DNA of 64,000 nucleotides from Jejuia sp049889775 (GTDB lineage Bacteria; Bacteroidota; Bacteroidia; Flavobacteriales; Flavobacteriaceae): contig JBMHCT010000010.1 in NCBI GenBank assembly GCA_049889775.1, forward strand, positions 30,225 to 94,224, written 5' to 3'. Below are positions 51,596-61,247 of the stretch, in pieces. The position numbers and the translations under genes were made by a program. The first letter of the stretch is position 1, and each line of letters starts with the position of its first letter. The notes below the pieces were generated by a model. That model had not been told where the DNA came from and did not search any database. It saw nothing but the letters and a program-made list of their open reading frames with translations.

Positions 51596-51623
51596 ACGCC
51601 ACTTGAAAAAGTGGCGTTTTTTT
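51596..51623 (+). terminator. Intrinsic terminator after the T9SS gene
   Basis: ACGCCAC/GTGGCGT stem (51596-51602 and 51611-51617) with an 8-nt loop, followed by seven T residues. It lies between converging genes. Confidence 0.9.
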
Positions 51624-54033
51624 ATAAGCTATATTTAAGAGCAATAATTAAATTCCTTCCAGGAGCGGCAATTCCAGAGGAATAAGGGCGATAACGCTGA
51701 TTCGTTATATTTTCTAAGGCCGCTGATAGCGTAGTTGTACCGCTTAGTTTATACTGCGTCCTAAAATTTAAGGTATACCATGAAGGCGCAAAGGGGTTGC
51801 CATTTTTATCCAATGCGTAGATGTAATCTTTCTCTTTTTCAGAAGGGGCTAAATCGTTAAAGGATAACTCACCGTTATATACCGCAAAAGCGTCTAAAGT
51901 GAGGGCTTTATACTTATATGTTAAATGGCTATTTCCAAAATTTGGAGCTACGTGTCTTACGGGTACTTCAATATTATTGTCTTCCTCTGTACCTCCAATA
52001 ACACTGTATTGCGAATTTAACTCTAGACCTTTGGCAAGTACCATTTTTAATCCTACTTCAAAACCGTAAATCCATGCTTTTGATGCATTTTGTATCGCCT
52101 GTATGTTACTAAGTTCACCATCATACACAATTTGACTTTCCCCGTTTAAAGTGTAATCTCTTCGTACAAGAGCATTATCCAAATAAGTGTAATATGTGCT
52201 CATATCTAGTACTACTTTTCTGTTGAAATTTAAAGTGAGGCCAACTTCGCCACCATAGGCATATTCTGGTCTTAAACTTTCATTGGGCACAACAACAGAA
52301 CCAGGTTCAGAGTCAAATACTTTACCAATATCATCAATATTTGGTGCTCTGAAGGCAGAAGCTGCATTGAGTTTCCATTGTATGGTTTCATTTGGTGACC
52401 AAGTTAACCCCGCTGTACCAGTAAAAGCCCCCGCTTTGTTCTTAGAACTTTGAAAAGGCAAGTTAAGAAAGACGTTGTTTTCATTAAAATCGGCACTAGA
52501 GCTTACGTGATTAAAACGTAATCCAGACTGAAAAACAAACTTAGTATTAGGTTTGTATTTTATACTTGAATACACTGCTGAAGAAGACCAAGTTGCGCCA
52601 TTTGGATATCTAGAAAATGTATTACTAAAACTACCATTTGAAACATCTTCAATTTTTCCAGATGATCCAATTTTATTAAACACATATTCAGCACCATATG
52701 AAAATCGTGTTTTATCACTTAGTCGTTTTTCAAAATCTAAATTGAAGGAGTAAGCATTTACAGTTTCTTCTCGTATTCTTCGATCTAAAGCTTGATAATC
52801 TCTATCTATTCGGCTTTCTTGAAAATTTTGATAGGCGATGGTAGCTTTTACCTTATCATAAAGATTAGAGCGACTACTTAATTTTGTAACCTGAAGGTTA
52901 GACATGAACCATTTTTGTGGACCATAAGTCCATTCTGAGGAGCGTAACTCATCACCTCTGTATCTAATAAGTCTGTCGTATCTCGGAATATCAGAGGATT
53001 GTGAAAAGTGTACGCCTAAATCAAAATTTAAATTTTTAGTGGGTTCAAATCTTACTTTCTGTGTTAAGTTTAATTGGTTATAACCTGAATTTCTTTGAAG
53101 TCTTGGATTTGAGTTTTCAAGGATAACATCATTTCCTTTATCAGGAAGAACAAATTCTGGTCTTAGATAATCATCAGGACCATGAAGACCCATTTCCAAA
53201 TCATTAAAATTTGAATAGCTTACGCTTGAAAGAAATCCCCATTTTTTGAGTCCTAAATTAAAGTCAAAATGTCCCGTTTTTTCATTTCCTGCTGAACTGT
53301 ATCGGGCTAAACTATTCACTTTAACTAACAATGAATCAGAATATAATAATTCTGGGGTTTTAGTGTAAAAACTCATAACACCACCAATGGCATCACTACC
53401 ATAAATAACTGATCCTGAACCTAAGGTAACCTCTGTACTTTGAATTGAAAAAGGGTCTACGGAGATAACGTTATGTAAATTACCACCTCTAAATATGGCA
53501 TTATTCATTCTCACCCCATCAACCGTAATTAAAAGCCTATTTGTAGAAAAACCTCTAATCATAGGACTCCCACCACCTAACTGACTCTTTTGCACAAATA
53601 CCGAGCCTGTATTTTGTAAAGCATCTGCACTAGTTTGCGGATTGGTGAATTCAATAATTGCAGCATTACTATTAACAATCTTTTGAGGAATATCGCGCTT
53701 ATGCTGTTCAAATTTTGAGGCTGAAACTACAATTTGAGTCAGACCTTGAGTATTGGCATCTAAATACACAATATTCGTTTTCAAAATTTCAGATTTAACC
53801 AAAACCTTTGTTATATGAGATAGGTGTTGAAAATAAAGCGTATCAGTCTCCGCAAATTTTTCAATATTTACAATACCTTTAAAATTTGTATAGGCACTTT
53901 TTGTTTTGGTTGCATCGAATACTGCAACTCCAAAAACGGGATCTTTCGTTATGGTATTTAATACTTTTATGTCCTGGCCTCTTGCTACTTTAAACAGAAG
54001 CAAAAACACTAAAAGTACATAGTGGAACTTCAT
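51622..54033 (-). CDS. TonB-dependent outer-membrane receptor
   Basis: 803 residues from the ATG at 54033 (MKFHYVLLVFLLLF signal, cleavage near ARGQD). A short carboxypeptidase-like domain (about 22-95) precedes a plug (about 110-235) with SPMIRGFSTNRLLITVDGVRMN and SVIYGSDAIGGVM, then a 22-strand barrel ending in NLIIALKYSL. It imports a large nutrient such as haem or a siderophore; the substrate is not readable, though the plug resembles haemin receptors. An upstream in-frame ATG at 54105 overlaps recO and is rejected. It lies 4 nt after recO. Confidence 0.92.
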   Translation of the reverse strand: MKFHYVLLVFLLLFKVARGQDIKVLNTITKDPVFGVAVFDATKTKSAYTNFKGIVNIEKFAETDTLYFQHLSHITKVLVKSEILKTNIVYLDANTQGLTQIVVSASKFEQHKRDIPQKIVNSNAAIIEFTNPQTSADALQNTGSVFVQKSQLGGGSPMIRGFSTNRLLITVDGVRMNNAIFRGGNLHNVISVDPFSIQSTEVTLGSGSVIYGSDAIGGVMSFYTKTPELLYSDSLLVKVNSLARYSSAGNEKTGHFDFNLGLKKWGFLSSVSYSNFNDLEMGLHGPDDYLRPEFVLPDKGNDVILENSNPRLQRNSGYNQLNLTQKVRFEPTKNLNFDLGVHFSQSSDIPRYDRLIRYRGDELRSSEWTYGPQKWFMSNLQVTKLSSRSNLYDKVKATIAYQNFQESRIDRDYQALDRRIREETVNAYSFNLDFEKRLSDKTRFSYGAEYVFNKIGSSGKIEDVSNGSFSNTFSRYPNGATWSSSAVYSSIKYKPNTKFVFQSGLRFNHVSSSADFNENNVFLNLPFQSSKNKAGAFTGTAGLTWSPNETIQWKLNAASAFRAPNIDDIGKVFDSEPGSVVVPNESLRPEYAYGGEVGLTLNFNRKVVLDMSTYYTYLDNALVRRDYTLNGESQIVYDGELSNIQAIQNASKAWIYGFEVGLKMVLAKGLELNSQYSVIGGTEEDNNIEVPVRHVAPNFGNSHLTYKYKALTLDAFAVYNGELSFNDLAPSEKEKDYIYALDKNGNPFAPSWYTLNFRTQYKLSGTTTLSAALENITNQRYRPYSSGIAAPGRNLIIALKYSL

Positions 54034-54037
54034 GGTT

Positions 54038-54757
54038 TTATTTAAAAACTTGATTAAAAACCTGTAGAGATTTTGGGGTTTTAAAACTGCCCAAATGTAA
54101 TTCAAAATATTGCAACATCATATTTAAAAAGTGTTGTCGCTTTTGTGAATTGATCTTAATACTATCTAAAGCATCAAATGTTGTGCCTAATAAGCGTTTT
54201 AAAAGTATTAAATTTTCACCAGATACGTTGTGTTTGCCCAAGTTATTAGGTTGAAAACTGCCACTTTGTAAATCGAAATTTTCAAAATCACTTTGAGAAG
54301 TGTCAGGATAAAACCCAAGGTATTTTGTAAGCTTTAATAAAAAAAGCAAGTGGAAATTAGGAGATGCTGGTGTAACATCAAACCATAAAAGCGATGCTTC
54401 TAAAAAGCTATATAATTCCTCATTTTTTTCCTCTTCATGTAAAGTTGAATTTAAAATTTCAGATAAAAAAATAACGACTGCACCTTTTAAAACATTAGTT
54501 TGAAGACTTTGGTAAACAGCATTAAGCCTAACTTCCTTTGCCGCATAAAGGGTTTTATTTTTCGAATAATTAAAAACTATTTGAAGTTGCGATAACAGCT
54601 GAAAGTAAGCCGCTTTATTGGTAGTTTTCTTCGCTTTAAAGGCACCTCTAACCAAAAAGCTAACTACACCATGTTTTTGAGTGTAGCACTTTACTATTAA
54701 GTCGTTGTCGCGGTATTTTAGTTTAGATAAAACAATGGCATTTGTTGATGTTTGCAT
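54038..54757 (-). CDS. recO: DNA repair protein RecO
   Basis: 239 residues. The N-terminal OB-fold (about 1-75) opens with TNAIVLSKLKYRDNDLIVKCYT, and a helical domain follows. With RecR it loads RecA onto SSB-coated DNA. Its ATG overlaps the porZ stop by one base and its stop is 4 nt before the TonB receptor, so a repair gene lies inside an envelope operon. That arrangement seems conserved in flavobacteria. Confidence 0.93.
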   Translation of the reverse strand: MQTSTNAIVLSKLKYRDNDLIVKCYTQKHGVVSFLVRGAFKAKKTTNKAAYFQLLSQLQIVFNYSKNKTLYAAKEVRLNAVYQSLQTNVLKGAVVIFLSEILNSTLHEEEKNEELYSFLEASLLWFDVTPASPNFHLLFLLKLTKYLGFYPDTSQSDFENFDLQSGSFQPNNLGKHNVSGENLILLKRLLGTTFDALDSIKINSQKRQHFLNMMLQYFELHLGSFKTPKSLQVFNQVFK

Positions 54758-57081
54758 TACCTTACTACCATTAGTTTTACAACTTTTGTTTCAAAACTAT
54801 CCAAATCAGCTAGCATAATAAGATACACCCCAGAGGCTACAATATTGTTAGCGAGGTTTTTTCCATTCCAAAAAGCAGTACCGCCATCAATTTCTAAATT
54901 AAATCCGTTATATCGTTGATTGGTTCTAGATTGGGCTTCGGCGACTAGATTACCTTCAATATCTGTAATTTTAATATTTACATTACTTGGGAGATCAGTA
55001 ATTTTTACCCGTTCCTCAACAATATTAAAACCTGGACGTACTGGATTGGGATAAGCATGCGAATTTGTGAAATTTTCAGTAGGGCTTGAACTATTTGTCC
55101 TAAATGAAACCAACCCTTTTTCCGTGGCAATGTAAACTTCTCCATTAGATTGATCGATGGCAATATCCACCACAGTATTAGATGGCAGAGGCGAGTTTTC
55201 TTTTGTAAAATGGAATATAGTTTGTTGTCCATCAGAAGAAAGATAAAATATGCCAGAATCAAATGTACCTATCCATTTATTATTAGATCCGTCTACTTCA
55301 ATATCTGAAATAGATTGCTCAAATAATAGTTCTTGCGCAATACCATCTTCCTCAATAATTATTGGATCTACTTCAACATTATCTTCAAAAAAACTTGAGG
55401 TATTGAAAAGAACGCGTAATCCCCTTGGAGTTCCAATCCAAAGAGTATTTCTCCTGTCCAGAGCCAAAGCTCGTACAGATTGACTAGGTAAATTTTCCTC
55501 TTCACTAATTGTTTTGATTAATGGATTGCCATTATTTTCATTAAAACCAATAATTCCAAAGTTGGATGTAGCAATCCATTTTGTTCCATCGTCTCCAATA
55601 TCAAGATCAGCGAAACCATTATTTGCTTGTGGAGATTCAATGGCTTTAGTAAAATCATATGAGACCCATTGCTCATCTTGAAATTTGTTAAGTGGGTTTT
55701 TGACTCTGCTGTTCATAACCCATAATACACCATTAGTATCATACTTACTTGTAGTTGTCAAGCAAAAATCTGAGACAAATGGAGTGATGGTACTGTTGTT
55801 TTCATCATATATTGTATTAACTTCTCCATCATTAATTTCAATTAATCCAGAAAAAAAGGAACTTATGAATACTTGATCAGTTTTTAAGGGGTTTATTGAA
55901 ATATGAGTTAAATAATTGGGATTAGATACCTGCGTAGCTATCGAATCGTAAGGAATATTCTTCCAATTTCCGTTGGCGGAATGACTTATTCCAGAAACTC
56001 TTCTTCCACCATTCCAACCGAAAGAGGGGCTATATGACCCGTGAACAACCCATAAATTATTGTTTCTTACTTTAATTGAAAAAGACTCATTAATTAAAGG
56101 GCCATTTGGATGAATTTCTTGAAGAACCTGTGGTTCTTCAATTGTTGTGGTTAGAACACCAAAATTTTGTGTGCCAATAAATATTTGATTATCAACAAAA
56201 TCAACTGAAGTGTAAGATGTAGGGAATTCATCATAAACTGATATGGTAGATAACAAGGAGATATTTTGGTCGTAAATAAAGATATTATTTTCTGTAGAAA
56301 CTACTAAGTTGTTTTCGTCAAATGTAATTTCATTAGGTGTTTGAGGTGTTTCAAGTATTTGACTTAACAGATCATTATTAATAAAGTAAAGTTGTCTATT
56401 ATTGTTTAACGTGATTACTGTTTCTTCATTAGACTTTATAAATAAGTAGGTTCCGTTAAAAGGGGTTTCCCAAACTTTATAATCTATTAGATTGGTGCTG
56501 GTTAAAGAAGCTTTTTTAATGCCATTACCGTTTCCACAAGCTGCGTAAATATTGTTTTGAAAAATTACAGTTTGATTAACTGGAATTTGACTTCCGTTAT
56601 TCCCAATAAAATATGTGTCTCCAAATTCTTGCCTTTCTATGTCAAAAACAGAGATTCCATAATCTGTTGATATATAAATAGAATTTTCATATTCGTAAAA
56701 ATCATTTATATGTTTGTTATTATCTATAATATTACTTTTTTCTGTTATATCGACAACAGAAAGTACATCGGTACCATCATTAAATACTATCTCTATTAAA
56801 CCATTTTCGTACCCTATTAGCAGTAATTGATAATTTTCACTATAATATATTTTGGAGATTTTGTCTCCAGAAGTGCCATTAATCGTGTTAATTTCCTGGA
56901 TTTCACCAGTCAATAAGTTATATCCAAAAATAGCATTTTCTGAAGCTGCATAAATAGTATTGTTTCCTTTACAGGTGTCAATTATATTATAATATGAAAA
57001 ATAACCTGTCCACAATTCTGAAAAATTTTGAGAGAAAGTCAAACAAGGAAAAATAAAAACAAACAATAATTTTCTTAACAT
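54757..57081 (-). CDS. porZ: Type IX secretion surface protein PorZ
   Basis: 774 residues. After a signal peptide (to about residue 18, ...LTFSQ) come two seven-bladed propeller domains built of two-component-regulator-like repeats (for example TLWIGTPRGLRVL and GEVYIATEKGLVSF). A C-terminal sorting-like domain (about 690-774) ends in ASGVYLIMLADLD. This matches PorZ, the surface component of the T9SS attachment complex that in Porphyromonas delivers anionic LPS to cargo. The broken T9SS cargo gene lies only about 3 kb away. Confidence 0.88.
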   Translation of the reverse strand: MLRKLLFVFIFPCLTFSQNFSELWTGYFSYYNIIDTCKGNNTIYAASENAIFGYNLLTGEIQEINTINGTSGDKISKIYYSENYQLLLIGYENGLIEIVFNDGTDVLSVVDITEKSNIIDNNKHINDFYEYENSIYISTDYGISVFDIERQEFGDTYFIGNNGSQIPVNQTVIFQNNIYAACGNGNGIKKASLTSTNLIDYKVWETPFNGTYLFIKSNEETVITLNNNRQLYFINNDLLSQILETPQTPNEITFDENNLVVSTENNIFIYDQNISLLSTISVYDEFPTSYTSVDFVDNQIFIGTQNFGVLTTTIEEPQVLQEIHPNGPLINESFSIKVRNNNLWVVHGSYSPSFGWNGGRRVSGISHSANGNWKNIPYDSIATQVSNPNYLTHISINPLKTDQVFISSFFSGLIEINDGEVNTIYDENNSTITPFVSDFCLTTTSKYDTNGVLWVMNSRVKNPLNKFQDEQWVSYDFTKAIESPQANNGFADLDIGDDGTKWIATSNFGIIGFNENNGNPLIKTISEEENLPSQSVRALALDRRNTLWIGTPRGLRVLFNTSSFFEDNVEVDPIIIEEDGIAQELLFEQSISDIEVDGSNNKWIGTFDSGIFYLSSDGQQTIFHFTKENSPLPSNTVVDIAIDQSNGEVYIATEKGLVSFRTNSSSPTENFTNSHAYPNPVRPGFNIVEERVKITDLPSNVNIKITDIEGNLVAEAQSRTNQRYNGFNLEIDGGTAFWNGKNLANNIVASGVYLIMLADLDSFETKVVKLMVVR

Positions 57082-57156
57082 AACATTCTATAAATTCAAT
57101 TTTATTTATTCCTAACGTTTATATAACATTAAATAGTCTAGTAAATGATAACAAAA

Positions 57157-58203
57157 TTATTTATTAATTAGATGTTTAAGTAGATTTTTGTGCCTTGATT
57201 TTCTGCTTTTTGACAGATAGTGCAGCTCAATTAAATACCAAGACAAGATAGACATTAATAAAACTAATATTAATAGAAGAATACTAACTACAGCTGGATT
57301 AAATTGTTTGAATAAGCCTATATAAACAAACAATTGTATTAGAGGAAAGTGATATATATAGATACCATAAGTAAAGTCGCCAAATTTACCAAAGTTATTT
57401 AACCATTTAAAACTATAGGCTGCATAAAACACTAAAAAGCCAAAACATATTGGCTTTATTATTTGTGTTTGAAGAATATACTGCTCTATAATAAAAACAA
57501 ATAAACATGGTAAAATGATATAATACTTCCATTTAATAAAGAAGTTGAAATTTTTGTACAGGATTATGCCTGTAATAAAGAATGAAAAAGCACCAGGTAA
57601 TTGTTTTGCTAATCTATAGTTATCAATCTTCATAAAATAATTAAAGTATGAAATAGATATTAGATATATGACAATACTTAAAACATAAATACTTACGTAT
57701 TTCTTTCTAATCAGGAAATAAAAAATTGGAACAAGTAAATAAAATGCTTCTTCAATTTTTATAGTCCATAAGGCTCCATTTACAGAGCATAAAAGGTTGT
57801 TGTTGAAAACTCCTGGTAGACACGGTTCTAAATAATTTTGAAAGGTTAAGTTAGCTAATAAATACTTCCAAAATTGTACACCGAAAAAATATTGAAAAAA
57901 TGAATAACTAGAAATGAAATAAAAAAATATGGAGCAAGATAGAATAACAAAAAAATACGCTGGCGCTATTCTTTTAATTCTTTTGAGAATATAAGATTTT
58001 AATGATTGACTGTTTTCAAAACTTTTTGCAATTAGAAAGCCACTGATAATGAAAAAACCGTCTATTGCCAATCTAGTGTTGAAATAAAGAGCCAATTTTT
58101 GAAATGATGGTACTTGACTTAATTCTATTAGATGAGCAACAGTAACAGTTGAAGCAAATATTGCTCGTAGAAAATCAAAATTATTGGAATTTATATTGCT
58201 CAA
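57157..58203 (-). CDS. Acyltransferase family 3 membrane protein (OafA/YrhL-like)
   Basis: 348 residues with about ten TM helices. FDFLRAIFASTVTVAHL at the N-terminus, the FISGFLIAKS segment and ALWTIKIEEAFYLLVP are signatures of acyltransferase 3 enzymes that acetylate surface polysaccharides. The start is TTG at 58203, the only start that keeps the conserved N-terminus. A -7 element (TATATTTG, 58250-58243) lies about 40 nt upstream. The gene is more AT-rich than its neighbours and stands alone, so it may be a later insertion. Confidence 0.88.
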   Translation of the reverse strand: MSNINSNNFDFLRAIFASTVTVAHLIELSQVPSFQKLALYFNTRLAIDGFFIISGFLIAKSFENSQSLKSYILKRIKRIAPAYFFVILSCSIFFYFISSYSFFQYFFGVQFWKYLLANLTFQNYLEPCLPGVFNNNLLCSVNGALWTIKIEEAFYLLVPIFYFLIRKKYVSIYVLSIVIYLISISYFNYFMKIDNYRLAKQLPGAFSFFITGIILYKNFNFFIKWKYYIILPCLFVFIIEQYILQTQIIKPICFGFLVFYAAYSFKWLNNFGKFGDFTYGIYIYHFPLIQLFVYIGLFKQFNPAVVSILLLILVLLMSILSWYLIELHYLSKSRKSRHKNLLKHLINK

Positions 58204-58297
58204 ATTTAAACATTTTTAATATATACTAGTTACTATAAATCTCAAATATATCGATAAATAACAACATTTGTTTTAAAATAAATTGATAGAAATAATC

Positions 58298-58322
58298 AAA
58301 AAAAGCTTTCTAAAAAGAAAGC
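58298..58322 (-). terminator. Intrinsic terminator of gdhA
   Basis: On the minus strand GCTTTCT/AGAAAGC forms a 7-bp stem followed by seven T residues, 32 nt after the gdhA stop. Confidence 0.85.
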
Positions 58323-58353
58323 CTTTATTAATGTTATTATCTAAAAAGTAGTA

Positions 58354-59697
58354 TTAAACAATACCTTGGGCTAACATAGCATCTGCAACTTTAACAAAAC
58401 CAGCTATATTTGCCCCTTTCACATAGTCAATATAGCCGTCTTCATCCTTCCCGTATTCGATGCACGATTCATGGATTTCGGCCATAATTTCTCTTAATTT
58501 TTTGTCTACTTCTTCTCGGGTCCACTTATAACGTAAAGAGTTTTGTGTCATTTCTAAACCTGATGTTGCTACACCGCCAGCATTGGATGCCTTACCAGGT
58601 GCAAACAAAATTTTTGCATCATGAAATTTTATAATGGCTTCTTTGGTCGATGGCATATTGGCACCTTCGCTTACACAAATGCAGCCATTAGATAATAACT
58701 TTTCAGCATCCTCACCATTAAGTTCATTTTGGGTAGCACAAGGTAGAGCAATATCGCAAACTTCGCACCACGGTGTTTCGCCTTTAGTAAATTTCGCATT
58801 TGGATATTCCTTAACATATTCACTTATACGACCTCTTTTTTCGTTTTTAAGCGTCATTACAAATTGGAGCTTTTCTGAATCAATACCCTCGCTATCATAA
58901 ATATATCCTGAAGAATCAGATAACGTTACTACCTTAGCACCTAGTTGTATGGATTTTTCCGCAGCAAATTGTGCTACGTTACCCGAGCCCGAAATAACGA
59001 CGGTTTTGCCTTTAAAATTATCATTTTTAGTCCGAAGCATATTTTCAGCAAAATAGACAGTGCCATAACCCGTGGCTTCTGGTCTAATTAAGGAACCGCC
59101 CCAAGTTAACCCTTTACCCGTGAGCACTCCAGTAAATTCGTTCCTTAATTTTCGATACATTCCAAACAAAAACCCTATTTCTCTTTGACCAACACCAATA
59201 TCTCCAGCTGGAATATCTGTGTTTGGTCCTATATGTCTAAATAATTCACTCATAAAAGCATGACAAAATCTCATGATTTCATTATCACTTTTTCCTTTTG
59301 GGTCAAAGTCGCTACCACCTTTACCGCCACCCATAGGAAGTGTGGTTAAACTATTTTTAAACACCTGTTCAAAAGCTAAAAACTTTAAAATACTTGCATT
59401 AACTGTTGGATGAAAACGCAAACCACCTTTGTAGGGGCCAATAGCAGAGTTCATTTGGATTCTATAGCCTCTATTCACTTGAATTTCCCCACTATCATCT
59501 ACCCAGCATACTCTAAATGATAGCAAGCGTTCTGGTTCAACCATTCTAAGCAACACATTTTTGCCATAATAAACATCATGCTTAACAATGTAGGGGATAA
59601 CGGTTTCCGCTACTTCTTCAACTGCTTGCAAAAACTCTGGCTCATGTCCATTTCGTTCTTTTACCAAATTCAAAAAATCTGAAATTATTTTTTTCAT
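58354..59697 (-). CDS. gdhA: NADP-specific glutamate dehydrogenase
   Basis: 447 residues, the size of hexameric NADP-GDH. The catalytic Lys region PMGGGKGGSDFDPKGK, the substrate region GPYKGGLRFHPTVN and the dinucleotide-binding VISGSGNVAQFAAEK are clear. It makes glutamate from 2-oxoglutarate and ammonium. A -7 element TATATTTG on the minus strand (59751-59744) lies 47 nt upstream of the ATG, and a terminator follows the gene, so it is monocistronic. Confidence 0.97.
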   Translation of the reverse strand: MKKIISDFLNLVKERNGHEPEFLQAVEEVAETVIPYIVKHDVYYGKNVLLRMVEPERLLSFRVCWVDDSGEIQVNRGYRIQMNSAIGPYKGGLRFHPTVNASILKFLAFEQVFKNSLTTLPMGGGKGGSDFDPKGKSDNEIMRFCHAFMSELFRHIGPNTDIPAGDIGVGQREIGFLFGMYRKLRNEFTGVLTGKGLTWGGSLIRPEATGYGTVYFAENMLRTKNDNFKGKTVVISGSGNVAQFAAEKSIQLGAKVVTLSDSSGYIYDSEGIDSEKLQFVMTLKNEKRGRISEYVKEYPNAKFTKGETPWCEVCDIALPCATQNELNGEDAEKLLSNGCICVSEGANMPSTKEAIIKFHDAKILFAPGKASNAGGVATSGLEMTQNSLRYKWTREEVDKKLREIMAEIHESCIEYGKDEDGYIDYVKGANIAGFVKVADAMLAQGIV

Positions 59698-59743
59698 GAA
59701 TTAACAAATGTTTAAATTTTAAAGATATTACAATTTTAGAGCA

Positions 59744-59751
59744 CAAATATA
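59744..59751 (-). promoter_or_regulatory. -7 element of the gdhA promoter
   Basis: TATATTTG on the minus strand. The nearest TTTG is only 13 nt upstream (59768-59765), so the -33 spacing is not canonical. Confidence 0.45.
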
Positions 59752-59830
59752 CGTTATCTTTAATCAAAACACGGATTTTATTAAAATTCTGCAATATCGA
59801 TATAAGGCAAAATGCAGTTTATCAGAATTA

Positions 59831-59861
59831 TTTGATTGTTAATCGCCTTTTTATATATTTG
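59831..59861 (+). promoter_or_regulatory. Consensus promoter of the outer-membrane protein gene
   Basis: TTTG (59831-59834), a 19-nt spacer and TATATTTG (59854-59861) match the Bacteroidota consensus exactly. Confidence 0.8.
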
Positions 59862-59890
59862 TTGAGTTAACGCCTCGAAAACAAAAACTT

Positions 59891-60715
59891 ATGACGCTTA
59901 ACTTTAAACGTTTAGCTTTTGTGCTTTTACTGATTGCAATTTGCCAAACGACATTTGCACAGTTGGGTTTTTCTCATGAAATAGGGGTTATAACTGGGCC
60001 TGTACAATTTAGATCCGATTATGGTGTTAGGGAAAATACCCAAACTAATTTTGGAAATACAGGCCTTGGAATAGGGATAGTGCATTATATTAACTTCGCT
60101 TACAGAGCAGATTGTAACTGTTATACCACAGATACATATTTTAATGATCATTTTAAATTAAGAAATGAGATTTCTTGGAACCGAACTAAACTGGAGCACT
60201 TTGGTAGATTTGTAGACCCAAGTAAAACATCACGTGAGGCAAATCAATTACGAGGCCATCAAGGGTATGCCCAAAATTTAGATATTGGAACCCAATTGGA
60301 ATTTTTTCCATTAAGTATACGCTCTTTTCAGTCTTACGGCTACCGTGTCGTACCATATGTTAGTTTAGGAATACATTATACAAGCTTTTCACCCGAAGTA
60401 TCAACAAATTATGTAGCTCAACCAGGTGATTATCCTGCTCCATTACCTATGACAGGAGATGTAACAGATTCTAGGAATTTTTACTCCTTCTGGGAATCAG
60501 GTTCTGTTGATGCCTCATCAGGGAGTACTTGGTCTTTAGTATCAAGCATTGGTATGCGCTATAAAATAGGTAAGTTGTCAGATTTAGTTTTTGACTTGCG
60601 CTGGCAGTACTATTTTGATGATTGGGTAGATGGTTTAAACCATAATTTAGAAAGCAATAAAAATAACGATTGGTTGCTCTGGCTGAATTTCGGTTACATT
60701 TACTATTTGAATTAA
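59891..60715 (+). CDS. Secreted outer-membrane protein (THC0290_0291-like)
   Basis: 274 residues. The signal peptide ends near TFAQL (residue 24). The rest has beta-barrel character with a Cys pair (CNC) near residue 78 and conserved-looking FRSDYGVRENTQTNFGN and WQYYFDDWVDGLNH. It resembles the flavobacterial THC0290_0291 family, whose function is unknown. A consensus promoter precedes it. It converges on the DinB gene with a 10-nt gap. Confidence 0.65.
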   Translation: MTLNFKRLAFVLLLIAICQTTFAQLGFSHEIGVITGPVQFRSDYGVRENTQTNFGNTGLGIGIVHYINFAYRADCNCYTTDTYFNDHFKLRNEISWNRTKLEHFGRFVDPSKTSREANQLRGHQGYAQNLDIGTQLEFFPLSIRSFQSYGYRVVPYVSLGIHYTSFSPEVSTNYVAQPGDYPAPLPMTGDVTDSRNFYSFWESGSVDASSGSTWSLVSSIGMRYKIGKLSDLVFDLRWQYYFDDWVDGLNHNLESNKNNDWLLWLNFGYIYYLN

Positions 60716-60725
60716 TAATAGAGCA

Positions 60726-61190
60726 TTACTTTCCTAAAGCCCTTAATAAGGCAAGCACATATCCATAATGCAGACCTTCGTGTATTGCTATAAACTCTAA
60801 AGCTTCGTCAATGTTATTTAATGTATTTCCAGTGGTTGACACGGTATAGGCATTATAACTTTCAAAAACATCATTATAGTAATCCTCTTTCGTTTTTTCA
60901 AGAGTTGAAAACAACAAACCTTTAATGTCGTTCACCTCAGCTTGGGAAAGATCTTTTTCTGGTTTGCTTCCTTTTCTGTAAGCGTTTATCATATCATCTG
61001 AAAGCGAAGATTCTAAACCTGAAAGTTTATAAGCCAATAGCTGCTCTGAAACAATTGCATGGGCAATATTCCAAATAATATTATTGTTAAATCCCTCAGG
61101 AATTTTATTTAAGGTTTCTAAAGTTTTGTTTTCTATTATTTTTTTGAAAATACCTCTTGTGTTTTCAAGTACGCTAAATGTAAATTCCAT
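60726..61190 (-). CDS. DinB family protein
   Basis: 154 residues forming a four-helix bundle. The likely metal ligands are the His in NIAHAI (about 44) and two in EFIAIHEGLHYG (about 137-141). DinB-like proteins include thiol S-transferases and many of unknown activity. It is a single-gene unit, divergent from the ArsC-like gene. Confidence 0.8.
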   Translation of the reverse strand: MEFTFSVLENTRGIFKKIIENKTLETLNKIPEGFNNNIIWNIAHAIVSEQLLAYKLSGLESSLSDDMINAYRKGSKPEKDLSQAEVNDIKGLLFSTLEKTKEDYYNDVFESYNAYTVSTTGNTLNNIDEALEFIAIHEGLHYGYVLALLRALGK

Positions 61191-61247
61191 TTGGTTTAAT
61201 TTTTGACAAATATAGCTTTAATTTGCTTTTAGAAATTGAAATATAAT

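Noticed and set aside
54034..54105. Upstream ATG for the TonB receptor
   Set aside because: It lies within recO; the signal peptide starts at 54033.
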